A stretch of 64,000 nt of DNA. It comes from Crenobacter oryzisoli (lineage in GTDB: Bacteria > Pseudomonadota > Gammaproteobacteria > Burkholderiales > Chromobacteriaceae). Positions 16,647 through 24,041 of the stretch are shown here, piece by piece. Position numbers and translations under genes: made by a program. The notes under the pieces were generated by a model. It saw nothing but the letters and a program-made list of their open reading frames with translations, was not told the DNA's origin and did no database searches. Each line of letters begins with the position of its first letter. Position 1 is the stretch's first letter. The stretch covers positions 62,001 through 126,000 of the forward strand of contig NZ_JAUEDK010000008.1 of the NCBI RefSeq assembly GCF_030385785.1, written 5' to 3'.

Positions 16647-17033
16647 ATGAATGTCAGAAAGGCTTGTATGTTGGCCGTGTTGGCCAGTGCAGCCGGGCTG
16701 TATGCCGGTTCAACCCTAGCGGACGACACGTCCCCCAAGACCAAGAAGCAGGAGCAAGTCTATGGCCGAGAGTTGATGACGCCGAAGGAGCGCACCGAGT
16801 ATCACAACCGCATGCATTCGGCCAAGACTGAAAAGGAGCGCGAAAAAATCCGCAAGGAACACCACGAAGAGATGCAGAAGCGGGCAAAGGAGCGTGGAGT
16901 CAAGTTGCCCGACATGCCGCCGGGCAAGGGCATGGGCCCAGGCGGCGGCATGGGGCCTGGTGGTGGGATGGGGCCAGGAGGGGGCATGGGTCCCGGCGGG
17001 GGCAAGGGCTATGGAGGCGGCAAAGGCGAGTAA
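16647..17033 (+). CDS. Exported protein with charged helix and GMGPGGG repeats (function unknown)
   Basis: A 128-residue protein of unknown function. A signal peptide (MNVRKACMLAVLASAAGLYA, cleavage near ...TLA) is followed by a strongly charged helical segment (ELMTPKERTEYHNRMHSAKT near residues 42-61, then EREKIRKEHHEEMQKRAKER). It ends with a glycine-rich tail in which a seven-residue unit, GMGPGGG, recurs four times, closing with KGYGGGKGE. The charged part resembles small periplasmic proteins often found with metal-resistance genes, such as LTXXQ/Spy-like helices; this is a pattern impression. The ATG at 16647 follows AAAGGACAG. The repeats could contract or expand. Confidence 0.72.
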   Translation: MNVRKACMLAVLASAAGLYAGSTLADDTSPKTKKQEQVYGRELMTPKERTEYHNRMHSAKTEKEREKIRKEHHEEMQKRAKERGVKLPDMPPGKGMGPGGGMGPGGGMGPGGGMGPGGGKGYGGGKGE

Positions 17034-17117
17034 CCTCTAACTACCACAACACTCGTGCCCGGCAGAGTGGCGAACGTGCTCTGCCGCGCACGTGACCTTT
17101 CAAAAAATGCCCCCTCG

Positions 17118-17352
17118 CTAACTGTTAAGCCGTCTCCAACCTGATTTTTTGAGCGGCTGGCTCACGCCCTGGCTGTCGACCCCGCTCCATTTGGCAAAGT
17201 ACGAATGCGCCGAACGCCGCCAGGGAAAGTCACTGGGCGACGCCCGCCCCTGCCAGCCTGTATGCAACAGATACAGCACTGCGCAACATACGTCATACAA
17301 ATTCACCATCCAGGGCTTGGTCTTCCTACTGCCCTTCTTCAGCAAGGGCGGG
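17118..17352 (-). pseudogene. IS5-like transposase N-terminal fragment
   Basis: The minus strand reads PWMVNLYDVCCAVLYLLHTG, then SDFPWRRSAHSYFAKWS and PLKKSGWRR. This matches the N-terminal third of IS5-family transposases (LYDVLCAVLYLLKTGCQWR...). The catalytic core is missing, and no terminal repeat is visible at either edge. It fills most of the gap between the glycine-rich protein gene and the dihaem cytochrome gene. Confidence 0.7.
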
Positions 17353-17360
17353 ATCCACGG

Positions 17361-17846
17361 CTAGCGTGGAATGCTCACATCTTCCTCAGCAAACACCCCT
17401 TTATCTGCGGCATGATGGCAAGCCATACAGTTTGCAGCACTTCCGACACCTTGGCGGCGGAACACGCTGCTCGGTACTTCACTGTGGGCACGACGGAACC
17501 ATGCAGTCTCGGTGATTCGCGGTGTCGGCGTTGGTTTCGCGGTAGCCGGTAGTGGCCGTACGTCGTGGTCGGCCGAGTTATAAACCAAGAATTGGCGGAT
17601 CTCGGCCTCCGTCACCTTGTCCAAGCTGGCGTTGTTGCCAAAATGGTTAGACAAGCCATTCATGATGGCCTGCCAACTCCGGCCCGGCAACAGGCCGGGC
17701 GGGTAGGCCATATGACAGCTGCCACATTCACTTTTCCATGCCTTGCTGATCTTGGCTGGCATCGGTACCCGCAGACCCTCACCCTCCTCTGCATAGAGAA
17801 TCGAGCTGACCAGCATCATGCCGACAAACACGGTCGCACGTTTCAT
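17361..17846 (-). CDS. Dihaem cytochrome c (DHC)
   Basis: A 161-residue periplasmic dihaem cytochrome c. A signal peptide (about residues 1-19) is followed by a first haem site CGSCH (near residue 41) and a second CMACH (near 140). The spacing and the words MPYPPGLLPGR-like (HMAYPPGLLPGRSW) and LVYNSADHD fit the DHC family first described with sphaeroides haem protein in Rhodobacter. It lies 12 bases after the SHP-like gene on the same strand, with a b561 gene divergent, so the three probably form one electron-transfer chain from quinol. The C-terminus ends EEDVSIPR. Confidence 0.9.
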   Translation of the reverse strand: MKRATVFVGMMLVSSILYAEEGEGLRVPMPAKISKAWKSECGSCHMAYPPGLLPGRSWQAIMNGLSNHFGNNASLDKVTEAEIRQFLVYNSADHDVRPLPATAKPTPTPRITETAWFRRAHSEVPSSVFRRQGVGSAANCMACHHAADKGVFAEEDVSIPR

Positions 17847-17858
17847 CGCTTTCCCCTA

Positions 17859-18260
17859 CTAGCGAATGGAACTCAAAAAGGTCAGGTAGTCGCCTTTTTC
17901 CTGCGGCGTGCACTGGCGTGACAGTACATCATCGCAATTGCGCCGGAACCATTTCTCAGTCTTTTGCGGGTCGGTGAAACGCTTGGGATTGACTGCCGTG
18001 GCCATCGGCCCAATCGGACGGAAGGCCGGCGTTTGGCCCGGTTGGCGCGGATCTTGCGAATGACAGCTTGCGCAGCTCACCATCTTGCCGTTTTTCATCA
18101 CCTTGCGGTAGTAGAGCTCTCTTCCGCGCTCGGCGGAAAAATCCTTGAACGAGGGGTCTGCCGCTTGTGCGGCACTGCGGTAGCCGGCAATCTGTTCAGC
18201 CGGTCCAGCCTGAGCGGCGGTGGCCAACAAGAGTAGCATGGTCAAGCAAGTGGCTTTCAT
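17859..18260 (-). CDS. Sphaeroides-haem-protein (SHP)/DUF1924 monohaem cytochrome c
   Basis: A 133-residue exported c-type cytochrome of the DUF1924/SHP family. It has a signal peptide (MKATCLTMLLLLATAAQA), one haem site CASCH near residue 69, and FSAERGRELYYRKV before it. SHP proteins are known to bind oxygen or NO at the haem and to be reduced by DHC; their cell role is unsettled. The ATG at 18260 has an AGGAG box six bases upstream; an in-frame ATG 12 codons earlier lacks one. The DHC gene follows immediately. Confidence 0.9.
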   Translation of the reverse strand: MKATCLTMLLLLATAAQAGPAEQIAGYRSAAQAADPSFKDFSAERGRELYYRKVMKNGKMVSCASCHSQDPRQPGQTPAFRPIGPMATAVNPKRFTDPQKTEKWFRRNCDDVLSRQCTPQEKGDYLTFLSSIR

Positions 18261-18359
18261 CCCTGGCTCCTGAGCGGTGAAGGGCTCGGTTGTCACCCAA
18301 GCTAGTGTTTGCAGCTTAGCGGAAGATCAGGGCCAAAGCGGCACCTCTTGTCTGGCTTC

Positions 18360-18375
18360 TTAATTTTGGGTTAAG
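18360..18375 (+). promoter_or_regulatory. TTAAT-N6-TTAAG box in the SHP/b561 divergent promoter
   Basis: TTAAT (18360-18364) and TTAAG (18371-18375) are 11 bases apart, the same arrangement as at 12784-12799 upstream of the b562/b561 pair. A possible -10, TACCTT (18386-18391), follows. It lies between the divergent SHP and b561 genes and may control both. Confidence 0.5.
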
Positions 18376-18436
18376 GGAACTGCTCTACCTTATCAAAAAG
18401 CCATTGGCTTTCATGGTCTTGTGTGGAGCCTGGAAA

Positions 18437-19018
18437 ATGAACCCATTCAATCGTTTTAGAAGCTGGCATTGGCTATTCGTCGGGGTGCTGCTGACCGCCT
18501 ATCTGACCGGGAGTGATGGTGGTTTGTTACATATCTGGCTTGGCTATGTCCTCATCCCTCTGTTTGTAATTCGCTTCGTCATCAGTCTATTTCGCTTACG
18601 AGGCTTCCCTCGATTGTTGCCTACGCTACAGCAATGGCGTGAAGCAAGCTCGTCGTTGCTTGGAAAACTAATATCGATCGGGCTACTTCTCTGCTGCCTA
18701 CTGACATGTGTGTCCGGCTTGGCGATGGTGGACAATGGCAAGATACTGGGCCTTTCCAACACTCAGACCACTCCCATTGTGCAGCAAATGAATTGGGGTG
18801 AAGAGAACGCGGAAAACTGGGGGGCTATGGGCATCTTCAGTGCGGATGAGGCAGGCGGCTTTCACGCGGGAGCGGCCAACGCGACCCTACTGCTGGCCGG
18901 ACTGCATGTGCTCTGGGTGTTTATTTACCGGCGTACAATGATATTGAATATGACCTTTGGCTCCCTTGGCCAGCATAAGCGTACCCGCCCCCTGGCCGAT
19001 GAGCGTAAGGCGAACTGA
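18437..19018 (+). CDS. Cytochrome b561 family protein (partner of DHC/SHP)
   Basis: A 193-residue membrane cytochrome b with four hydrophobic helices (about residues 11-29, 33-52, 78-98 and 145-165). Candidate haem ligands lie in WHWLFVG, LLHIWLG, GFHAGAAN and GLHVLWV. It should draw electrons from quinol for the periplasmic DHC and SHP encoded divergently. The ATG at 18437 has a GGAG box (18425-18428) at good distance; an in-frame ATG 11 codons upstream is less likely. This is the second b561 gene of the island; the two proteins differ clearly in sequence. Confidence 0.85.
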   Translation: MNPFNRFRSWHWLFVGVLLTAYLTGSDGGLLHIWLGYVLIPLFVIRFVISLFRLRGFPRLLPTLQQWREASSSLLGKLISIGLLLCCLLTCVSGLAMVDNGKILGLSNTQTTPIVQQMNWGEENAENWGAMGIFSADEAGGFHAGAANATLLLAGLHVLWVFIYRRTMILNMTFGSLGQHKRTRPLADERKAN

Positions 19019-19054
19019 TTTGCGTGTTTTTACAGGACGACCCGACAAAAGTAG

Positions 19055-19262
19055 CTGAACCACCCCCGGCTTTCTCGGCCACCTGTTGATCCAGGAACCG
19101 AAGATGGTCGACGAATCTGGCGACTGGCTCCCGCATCATCCCCGGTAGACCAGTGTCGCTATCTTCCAGCACCATCGGCAGGCGCTGACGCAGCGACGCC
19201 AACCCCATAGGGATAACGATCCCGAGCTCAGCTGACGAACCATGCAGCTGATTGGCTAAGCC
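19055..19262 (-). pseudogene. IS110-family transposase fragment
   Basis: The minus strand reads ANQLHGSSAELGIVIPMGL, then LRQRLPMVLEDSDTG and HLRFLDQQVAE, the typical middle section of IS110-type DEDD transposases. About 70 residues remain; both the catalytic N-terminus and the C-terminal Ser domain are missing. Its right side abuts the small inverted-repeat element at 19258. Confidence 0.75.
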
Positions 19263-19349
19263 GCTAACAAAACCCAATTAGCGCGGGGAGCCGGGATCGC
19301 TTCGCGGAATTCTAGCTTTGCAGAAACTTCGTTTCATTAGCGACTCTTA
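19258..19349. mobile_element. MITE-like element, copy C
   Basis: A 92-bp stretch with ends TAAGCCGCTAACAAAAC and, inverted, GTTTCATTAGCGACTCTTA. Its right third matches copy A (3121-3254), and its left end matches copy B (8450-8568). No coding capacity. It lies between the IS110 relic and the P-type ATPase stop codon. Confidence 0.65.
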
Positions 19350-19355
19350 TCCTGA

Positions 19356-21641
19356 TCAAGCCAGATTTTGGTAAATCTCCTCTTCCTGCGCGAAATGTAA
19401 GCGCAAAATAGCATCCAGGCTGTATAGCAACCGCTGTAGCTCTCCTAATGCTTGGCCTTTCGGACCATCGGGTGGCATCGTCTTCACCATGCGCTGCAGT
19501 CGGCGCCCCAGATCAAAAATCTCCCTGTGCGTCCTGCTCATGGCTGCCATGGGGTCGTCGCCGCCAAGGAGTTGGGCGAGTAAGGGGTAAACATCGCTGT
19601 CGTCTGATCGCTCATGAGGCAGCAACCTTTCTTGCAGTAGCACATTCAGTCGCTCCACGGCCTCCTTGGCCTCATAGGGCGACAAGGTGGCGAGCCGGTC
19701 AGCAAGGGACGTCAGATGGTCAAGCACCACCGCGAGTGACTCGTGGTCACTACGCAGGCTCTGTAGCTGGGAGACAGACAAAGCGTGCCGATTGACACGC
19801 AGTGGCTTGATTCGCAATGCCCGCAGCGCGTTCAGGATCACAGCCACGTCGATCGCTTCCTGCAGGACTGCCCCGTACAACGGCGGCAAATAGCCGAACG
19901 CGGCAAACAGCATCGCGATCAACGACAACCCCATCCCAACGGCGACGCTCTCCACAGCAATCAGGTGTGTATGGCGCGCCGTTTGAAGTGCTTCAGCAAG
20001 TCGATCGAGGCGGTCCACCAATAGCACGACGTCTGCCGCTTCAGACGATGCGGCCGCTCCACGCGCCCCCATGGCAACCCCCACGTCGGCGGTGGCTAAG
20101 GCAGGCGCATCGTTCACGCCGTCGCCCACCATCATGGTGACGCCCAGCGAGCGTCCGGCCACGATCGCCGCCTGTTTCCCCGCAGGTGTCTGTTCCGCGA
20201 ATACGTCATCCACTCCCACTGCAGCACCGATGGCGTCAGCCACTTCCCGGTGATCGCCAGTGAGCATCGCGATACGCTGAATGCCAGCCCGGCGCAACAA
20301 GCGCAGCGCTCGCGGCGTCTCCAACCGAATCTGATCCGCCAGATGAAGGGCCCCGACGACAACCCCGTCGAGCGCAACGAACACGGCGGCCCCCCCCTCT
20401 TGGGCGACGGTTTCCAGAAAGCTCGCCGCCCATTCTCCGCCTGTCGCAATGGCCGACACAAACTCATAGGAACCAACCGCCACGTGTCTGCCATCGAGCA
20501 TCCCCACAACCCCGGAACCGCCCTGCTCCTGAACTGTCGTTGGTACCGTCAAGGTGAGCCCTCGCTCACGAGCGGCCGCCACGACTGAAGCGGCAATGAC
20601 GTGCCCTGACATCTGGTCAAGCGAGGCAGCCAAGCGCAGTACTTCCCGGGAGTCAGGATAGGCGTCGGTTTTGATTGAAGTCAGCCGAGCATGACCACCG
20701 GTCAGCGTACCGGTCTTGTCGAAAAACAGCACCTTGGCCTGAGCGAGCTGTTCAAGAGCGCCGCCATCCTTGATCAGCACGCCCCGCTTGGCGCAACTCG
20801 ACATACCCGACACGATGGCCACGGGCACAGCAAGAATAAGAGGACAAGGCGTGGCGACGACCAGCACGGCCAGTGCGCGCAGCGGGTCGCCGGAAGCGAG
20901 CCAGGCCAATACTGCCAGCCCCAATGAAAGGGGCACAAACCAGAGCGCATACCGGTCCGCCAGTCGTGACGCTGGCGCCTTCGAACTTTGCGCAGCGGAG
21001 ACCAGCCGGACAATGGCGGCAAAGGTGCTATCGGTCGCGTTAGCGGTGGCACGCATCTCAAAGGGCGTTCCGGCGTTCAGTGCGCCACTGCGCAGCAGGT
21101 CACCCTCGCGTCGCTCAACCGGCGTCGACTCCCCTGTCAAGCTCGATTCGTCCAGAATAGCCTGACTCGATGTCAGCCGCCCATCCACCGGTACCGTGTC
21201 ACCGCTACGAACGAGCAAACGGTCATCCGGAACGACCGCTTCCAATAGAACCTGGCGCACTGTGCCGTTCTCAATGCGATTGGCACTTCGAGGCGCTCGG
21301 GCTAGCAAGGCTGACATCTCGCGCCCCGCGCGTTGCTGCGCGAAACTCTCCAGGGCCCGCCCGCTCGTGAGCATCACCGCTATTACGGCACCTGTCAGAT
21401 ATTCATCCAAGACAACAGCACCCGCGATGGCGAGCAGGGCCAGCAGATCGACCCCAGCCTCCCGACGCATGAGCGCGCGTATCGTGTCCCGCATCAATAA
21501 GGCCAATGCGGGCAAGGAACCGGCCAGCCAGACCCAATGAGCCAGGTGGGGATAACCGAGCCATGCAAGACAGAGGCCGAGCACGAGCGCGGTTCCCGAG
21601 ACAATCAGGAGAAGGAGGTCGGTGGTCCAAACCGATTTCAT
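19356..21641 (-). CDS. P1B-5-type metal ATPase with C-terminal hemerythrin-like domain (Ni/Fe/Co exporter)
   Basis: A 761-residue heavy-metal P-type ATPase. It has the actuator motif LTGES (near 169), phosphorylation site Asp308 in DKTGTLTGG, and GDGVNDAP in the nucleotide hinge region. The ion-binding helix carries Thr-Pro-Cys (264-266, ATPCPLILAVP) instead of the Cys-Pro-Cys of copper pumps. There is no N-terminal CxxC metal domain. The last ~120 residues form a helical hemerythrin-like domain with His-containing helices (SDHESL, LLPHERSDDSD, RTHREIFDL, LHFAQEEEIY). TPC plus hemerythrin defines the P1B-5 group, known to export Ni and Fe(II) in Sinorhizobium Nia. It has its own promoter region. 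Confidence 0.93.
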   Translation of the reverse strand: MKSVWTTDLLLLIVSGTALVLGLCLAWLGYPHLAHWVWLAGSLPALALLMRDTIRALMRREAGVDLLALLAIAGAVVLDEYLTGAVIAVMLTSGRALESFAQQRAGREMSALLARAPRSANRIENGTVRQVLLEAVVPDDRLLVRSGDTVPVDGRLTSSQAILDESSLTGESTPVERREGDLLRSGALNAGTPFEMRATANATDSTFAAIVRLVSAAQSSKAPASRLADRYALWFVPLSLGLAVLAWLASGDPLRALAVLVVATPCPLILAVPVAIVSGMSSCAKRGVLIKDGGALEQLAQAKVLFFDKTGTLTGGHARLTSIKTDAYPDSREVLRLAASLDQMSGHVIAASVVAAARERGLTLTVPTTVQEQGGSGVVGMLDGRHVAVGSYEFVSAIATGGEWAASFLETVAQEGGAAVFVALDGVVVGALHLADQIRLETPRALRLLRRAGIQRIAMLTGDHREVADAIGAAVGVDDVFAEQTPAGKQAAIVAGRSLGVTMMVGDGVNDAPALATADVGVAMGARGAAASSEAADVVLLVDRLDRLAEALQTARHTHLIAVESVAVGMGLSLIAMLFAAFGYLPPLYGAVLQEAIDVAVILNALRALRIKPLRVNRHALSVSQLQSLRSDHESLAVVLDHLTSLADRLATLSPYEAKEAVERLNVLLQERLLPHERSDDSDVYPLLAQLLGGDDPMAAMSRTHREIFDLGRRLQRMVKTMPPDGPKGQALGELQRLLYSLDAILRLHFAQEEEIYQNLA

Positions 21642-21849
21642 GGCGCGGCAACCCTGCTTGGTTTCCGAACGAACAATTCTGCTATATAGCTTTCGCGTGC
21701 TCGTTGCGCTGAATCAGTACAAACCTGCAAAACAGACGTTCTGCACGTTGGCTGACCTTGATAGGCAGAGGGTCGTGCACCTTCGCTTGTGCCGGCTTGA
21801 ACAAGAACACGCCGACCACCACTGCTCTCCCACTGCCCACCTGAACAGA
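21642..21849. other. Gap between the ATPase and aquaporin genes
   Basis: This 208-base stretch should hold the ATPase promoter. Part of it reads on the minus strand as an open segment ending FLFKPAQAKVHDPLPIKV, then ...AERLFCRFVLIQRNEHAKAI before a stop. I do not recognise it; it may be the tail of a lost gene. Confidence 0.3.
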
Positions 21850-22572
21850 TCAGTCCTGCAAAGGTCTGGCGGTTCTGTCCTCGCCGGCATTAGCCATTAG
21901 GTCCAACGCCAACGGGGCCCGGTAGCGCAGCAGCCAGCCGAACAGCACCGTCGCAGCGCCGGCCCCGACCAGTTGCGCGGCGATGAAGCTCGGCACGTCG
22001 CTCGGTCTGATGCCAGCGAAGGTGTCAGTGGCGGCGCGAGCCAATGTCACCGCAGGGTTGGCGAATGAGGTCGAAGCGGTGAACCAGTAGGCGCTGACGA
22101 TGTAGGATGCCACCGCATAAGGCACGGCTTCAGGGCGGCTGCGGGAACAGCCGAAGATCACGGCCAAGAGGCCGAAAGTGGCGATGAACTCGCTCCACCA
22201 CTGCGATGGGCCGGTTCGGATGTGATGAGAGGCAAAGAACAGCGGCTCGCCGAACATGCCGTGAGCCGCCGCTACACCGCAGAAAGCGCCGAGGACCTGC
22301 ACCAGCATATAAAGGCCCGCCTCGTAGCCGGACAGCTCCCGCCGCAATAACGCTGCCAGCGATACCGCCGGGTTGAAGTGGGCACCGGACACACCACCGA
22401 AGGTCAGGATCAGCGCGATCAATCCCCCGCCGGTAGCGATGGCATTGGCCAGCAGTGCCAGGCCGATGTTACCGCCGCACAAGCGCTCGGCCATGATGCC
22501 GGAGCCGACCACCGTGGCCAGCAGCAAAGCGGTGCCAAGCCATTCTGCGCACAAACGTCGACGTAAATCCAT
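21850..22572 (-). CDS. aqpS: MIP-family aquaglyceroporin, arsenic-linked (AqpS type)
   Basis: A 240-residue MIP channel with six helices and two pore loops: HFNPAVSLA (near residue 66) and FANPAVTLAR (near 170). The second NPA motif is intact with its following Arg. As last gene of an arsR-arsI-arsC-aqpS series on the minus strand, it most likely conducts As(OH)3 (or methylated arsenite) out of the cell, as shown for Sinorhizobium AqpS paired with ArsC. No arsB or acr3 efflux gene is seen here, which fits AqpS as the exit route. The start lies 63 bases after the arsC stop. Confidence 0.92.
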   Translation of the reverse strand: MDLRRRLCAEWLGTALLLATVVGSGIMAERLCGGNIGLALLANAIATGGGLIALILTFGGVSGAHFNPAVSLAALLRRELSGYEAGLYMLVQVLGAFCGVAAAHGMFGEPLFFASHHIRTGPSQWWSEFIATFGLLAVIFGCSRSRPEAVPYAVASYIVSAYWFTASTSFANPAVTLARAATDTFAGIRPSDVPSFIAAQLVGAGAATVLFGWLLRYRAPLALDLMANAGEDRTARPLQD

Positions 22573-22635
22573 TGTCTCGTCCTTTCGGGAAATACAAAGC
22601 CCGCCCCTATGGAGCGGGCCGGTCGGGCTCGTGCT

Positions 22636-23133
22636 TCAGTCCACCTTGGTGTCGCCAATGTCCTGAATCGCCGTCTTGAGGCTAAGCTGCTCCAGCTTGT
22701 CGTCTGGGAGGCTGACCAGCAGCTCGATGCGATGTTTGATCTGCATGAAAATCTTGCGGAACGACGCACGTTTCTCCTCGTCCGTATCGCCGTGCGGGTC
22801 CTCGTAGCCCCAATGCGCGGTCAGTGGATGGCCCGGCCAAATCGGGCAGACTTCGCCCTTGGCGTTGTCGCATACCGTGATGATGATATCCATGTGCGGT
22901 GCCTCGGGCCCCTCGAATACCTCCCAGGACTTGGACTGCAGTGAGCTGGTGTCATAGCCGATGTCCTCCAGCAGTTCGATCGCGAATGGGCTGACCCGAC
23001 CGCTCGGGTGGCTGCCGGCGCTGAACGCCTGGAAGCGACCTTTGCCCAGCACGTTCAGCCAACCTTCGGACATCACGCTACGCGCCGAGTTGGCGGTGCA
23101 AAGAAACAGGACGTTGAAAACTTTGTGGCTCAT
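22636..23133 (-). CDS. arsC: Arsenate reductase ArsC, low-molecular-weight phosphatase type
   Basis: A 165-residue protein of the LMW protein-tyrosine-phosphatase fold. The P-loop is C12-TANSAR-S (CX5R). It reduces arsenate to arsenite using thioredoxin- or glutaredoxin-type reductants. The late conserved segment DIIITVCDNAKGEVCP (near 80-95) carries the further cysteines used in the thiol relay. It is the third gene of the ars operon, 33 bases after arsI, and would supply arsenite for AqpS. Confidence 0.93.
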   Translation of the reverse strand: MSHKVFNVLFLCTANSARSVMSEGWLNVLGKGRFQAFSAGSHPSGRVSPFAIELLEDIGYDTSSLQSKSWEVFEGPEAPHMDIIITVCDNAKGEVCPIWPGHPLTAHWGYEDPHGDTDEEKRASFRKIFMQIKHRIELLVSLPDDKLEQLSLKTAIQDIGDTKVD

Positions 23134-23166
23134 GAAACGTTCTCGGAGGTGGGTGATAGGTACCGC

Positions 23167-23649
23167 TCAGCAGCATCCGCTACCGGGTGTGCAGGTGTTC
23201 TTGGGCGTAATCTTGACCGTGGCAACCGGTGGGGCACAGCAGGCACTGTCGGCGACCGTGGCGGTGGACTCGCTGCCGTTGAAAGTCGGGATCGACGCCA
23301 GAGTGTGATAGCTTTCCCAGGCAATCCCCGAGGGGTCGGTGGTCCAGTGTTTGTTGGACTCGGCGTAGCAGCAGGCCGTGCCGGTTTGGGTGAGCAGGCT
23401 GATACCGGCGGCCTGTAGTTGGCCCTGCAACTGAGTCAACTCCTCGTCGCTGTCGACCTGGAACCCCAGATGATCGAGCCCAGGCTCAACCCCACGGCTG
23501 GAAATCGCGAAATTGATGCGCGGGTCGTCCAGCATCCACTTGGCGTAATCGTCCTTCTGGACGGTTGGCTGGGCATTGAACAGTGCCGAGTAGAAACGGA
23601 TGCTCTCGTCGAGATTGGCGACAGCGATATGGACGTGGAAGCGTTTCAT
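23167..23649 (-). CDS. arsI: ArsI/CadI-family dioxygenase (C-As lyase) with cysteine-rich tail
   Basis: A 160-residue vicinal-oxygen-chelate protein. Candidate Fe(II) ligands are His5 (or His7), His60 (GLDHLGF) and Glu112 (IAWESYHT). The vicinal Cys pair C93-C94 (TACCYAE), which binds trivalent organoarsenicals in ArsI, is present. ArsI enzymes cleave the carbon-arsenic bond of methylarsenite using oxygen. The last 30 residues add CC, C and a final GSGCC, giving a metal-binding tail like that of CadI-annotated homologues. It lies in the operon after arsR. Function on methylarsenite rather than a general metal role is inferred from the Cys pair. Confidence 0.85.
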   Translation of the reverse strand: MKRFHVHIAVANLDESIRFYSALFNAQPTVQKDDYAKWMLDDPRINFAISSRGVEPGLDHLGFQVDSDEELTQLQGQLQAAGISLLTQTGTACCYAESNKHWTTDPSGIAWESYHTLASIPTFNGSESTATVADSACCAPPVATVKITPKNTCTPGSGCC

Positions 23650-23676
23650 GGTCGAACTCCAGAAGTGGGGAAAGTG

Positions 23677-24012
23677 TTACCGGCAGGTGCCGTCACATGA
23701 GATGCTGCTGGAGGCCGGCTCGCACGGCTCGCCACGGCAACAGTTCTCAGTCAGGAAGCCCAGCAAGGCGTTCATCTCGGCATAGTTGGCCGCGTAGTAG
23801 ATAAAGCGCCCCTCCTGACGCGACAGAACCAGCCCTGCATGAGACAGTTCTTTCAGGTGGAAGGACAGCGTGGCACCGACGACACCGAGGGCCTCACTGA
23901 TCTGGCCCACCGACATGCCAGTGGGCCCTTGTTGGACCAGCAAACGGTAGATAGCTAGGCGAGTGTCCTGCGCCAGAGCAGCAAGAAGTGTCACAGCAGT
24001 TTTCGATTCCAT
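23677..24012 (-). CDS. arsR: ArsR-family arsenic-responsive repressor
   Basis: A 111-residue winged-helix repressor with the ArsR/SmtB fold: LAALAQDTRLAIYRLLVQQG opening, recognition region ISEALGVVGATLSFHLKELS (near 38-57), and the wing ...SRQEGRFIYYAANY. The cysteines are at the C-terminus (ENCCRGEPCEP...SCDGTCR) rather than in the DNA-binding helix. This placement is known for variant ArsR groups that bind As(III) at the dimer edge. It is first in the ars operon and should bind its own promoter. Confidence 0.92.
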   Translation of the reverse strand: MESKTAVTLLAALAQDTRLAIYRLLVQQGPTGMSVGQISEALGVVGATLSFHLKELSHAGLVLSRQEGRFIYYAANYAEMNALLGFLTENCCRGEPCEPASSSISCDGTCR

Positions 24013-24041
24013 GTTTTTATATTTATAGAAATAATAAACCT

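Noticed and set aside
16921-17010. Glycine-repeat DNA as a CRISPR or other spaced repeat array.
   Set aside because: The repeats are contiguous 21-base coding units with no spacers.
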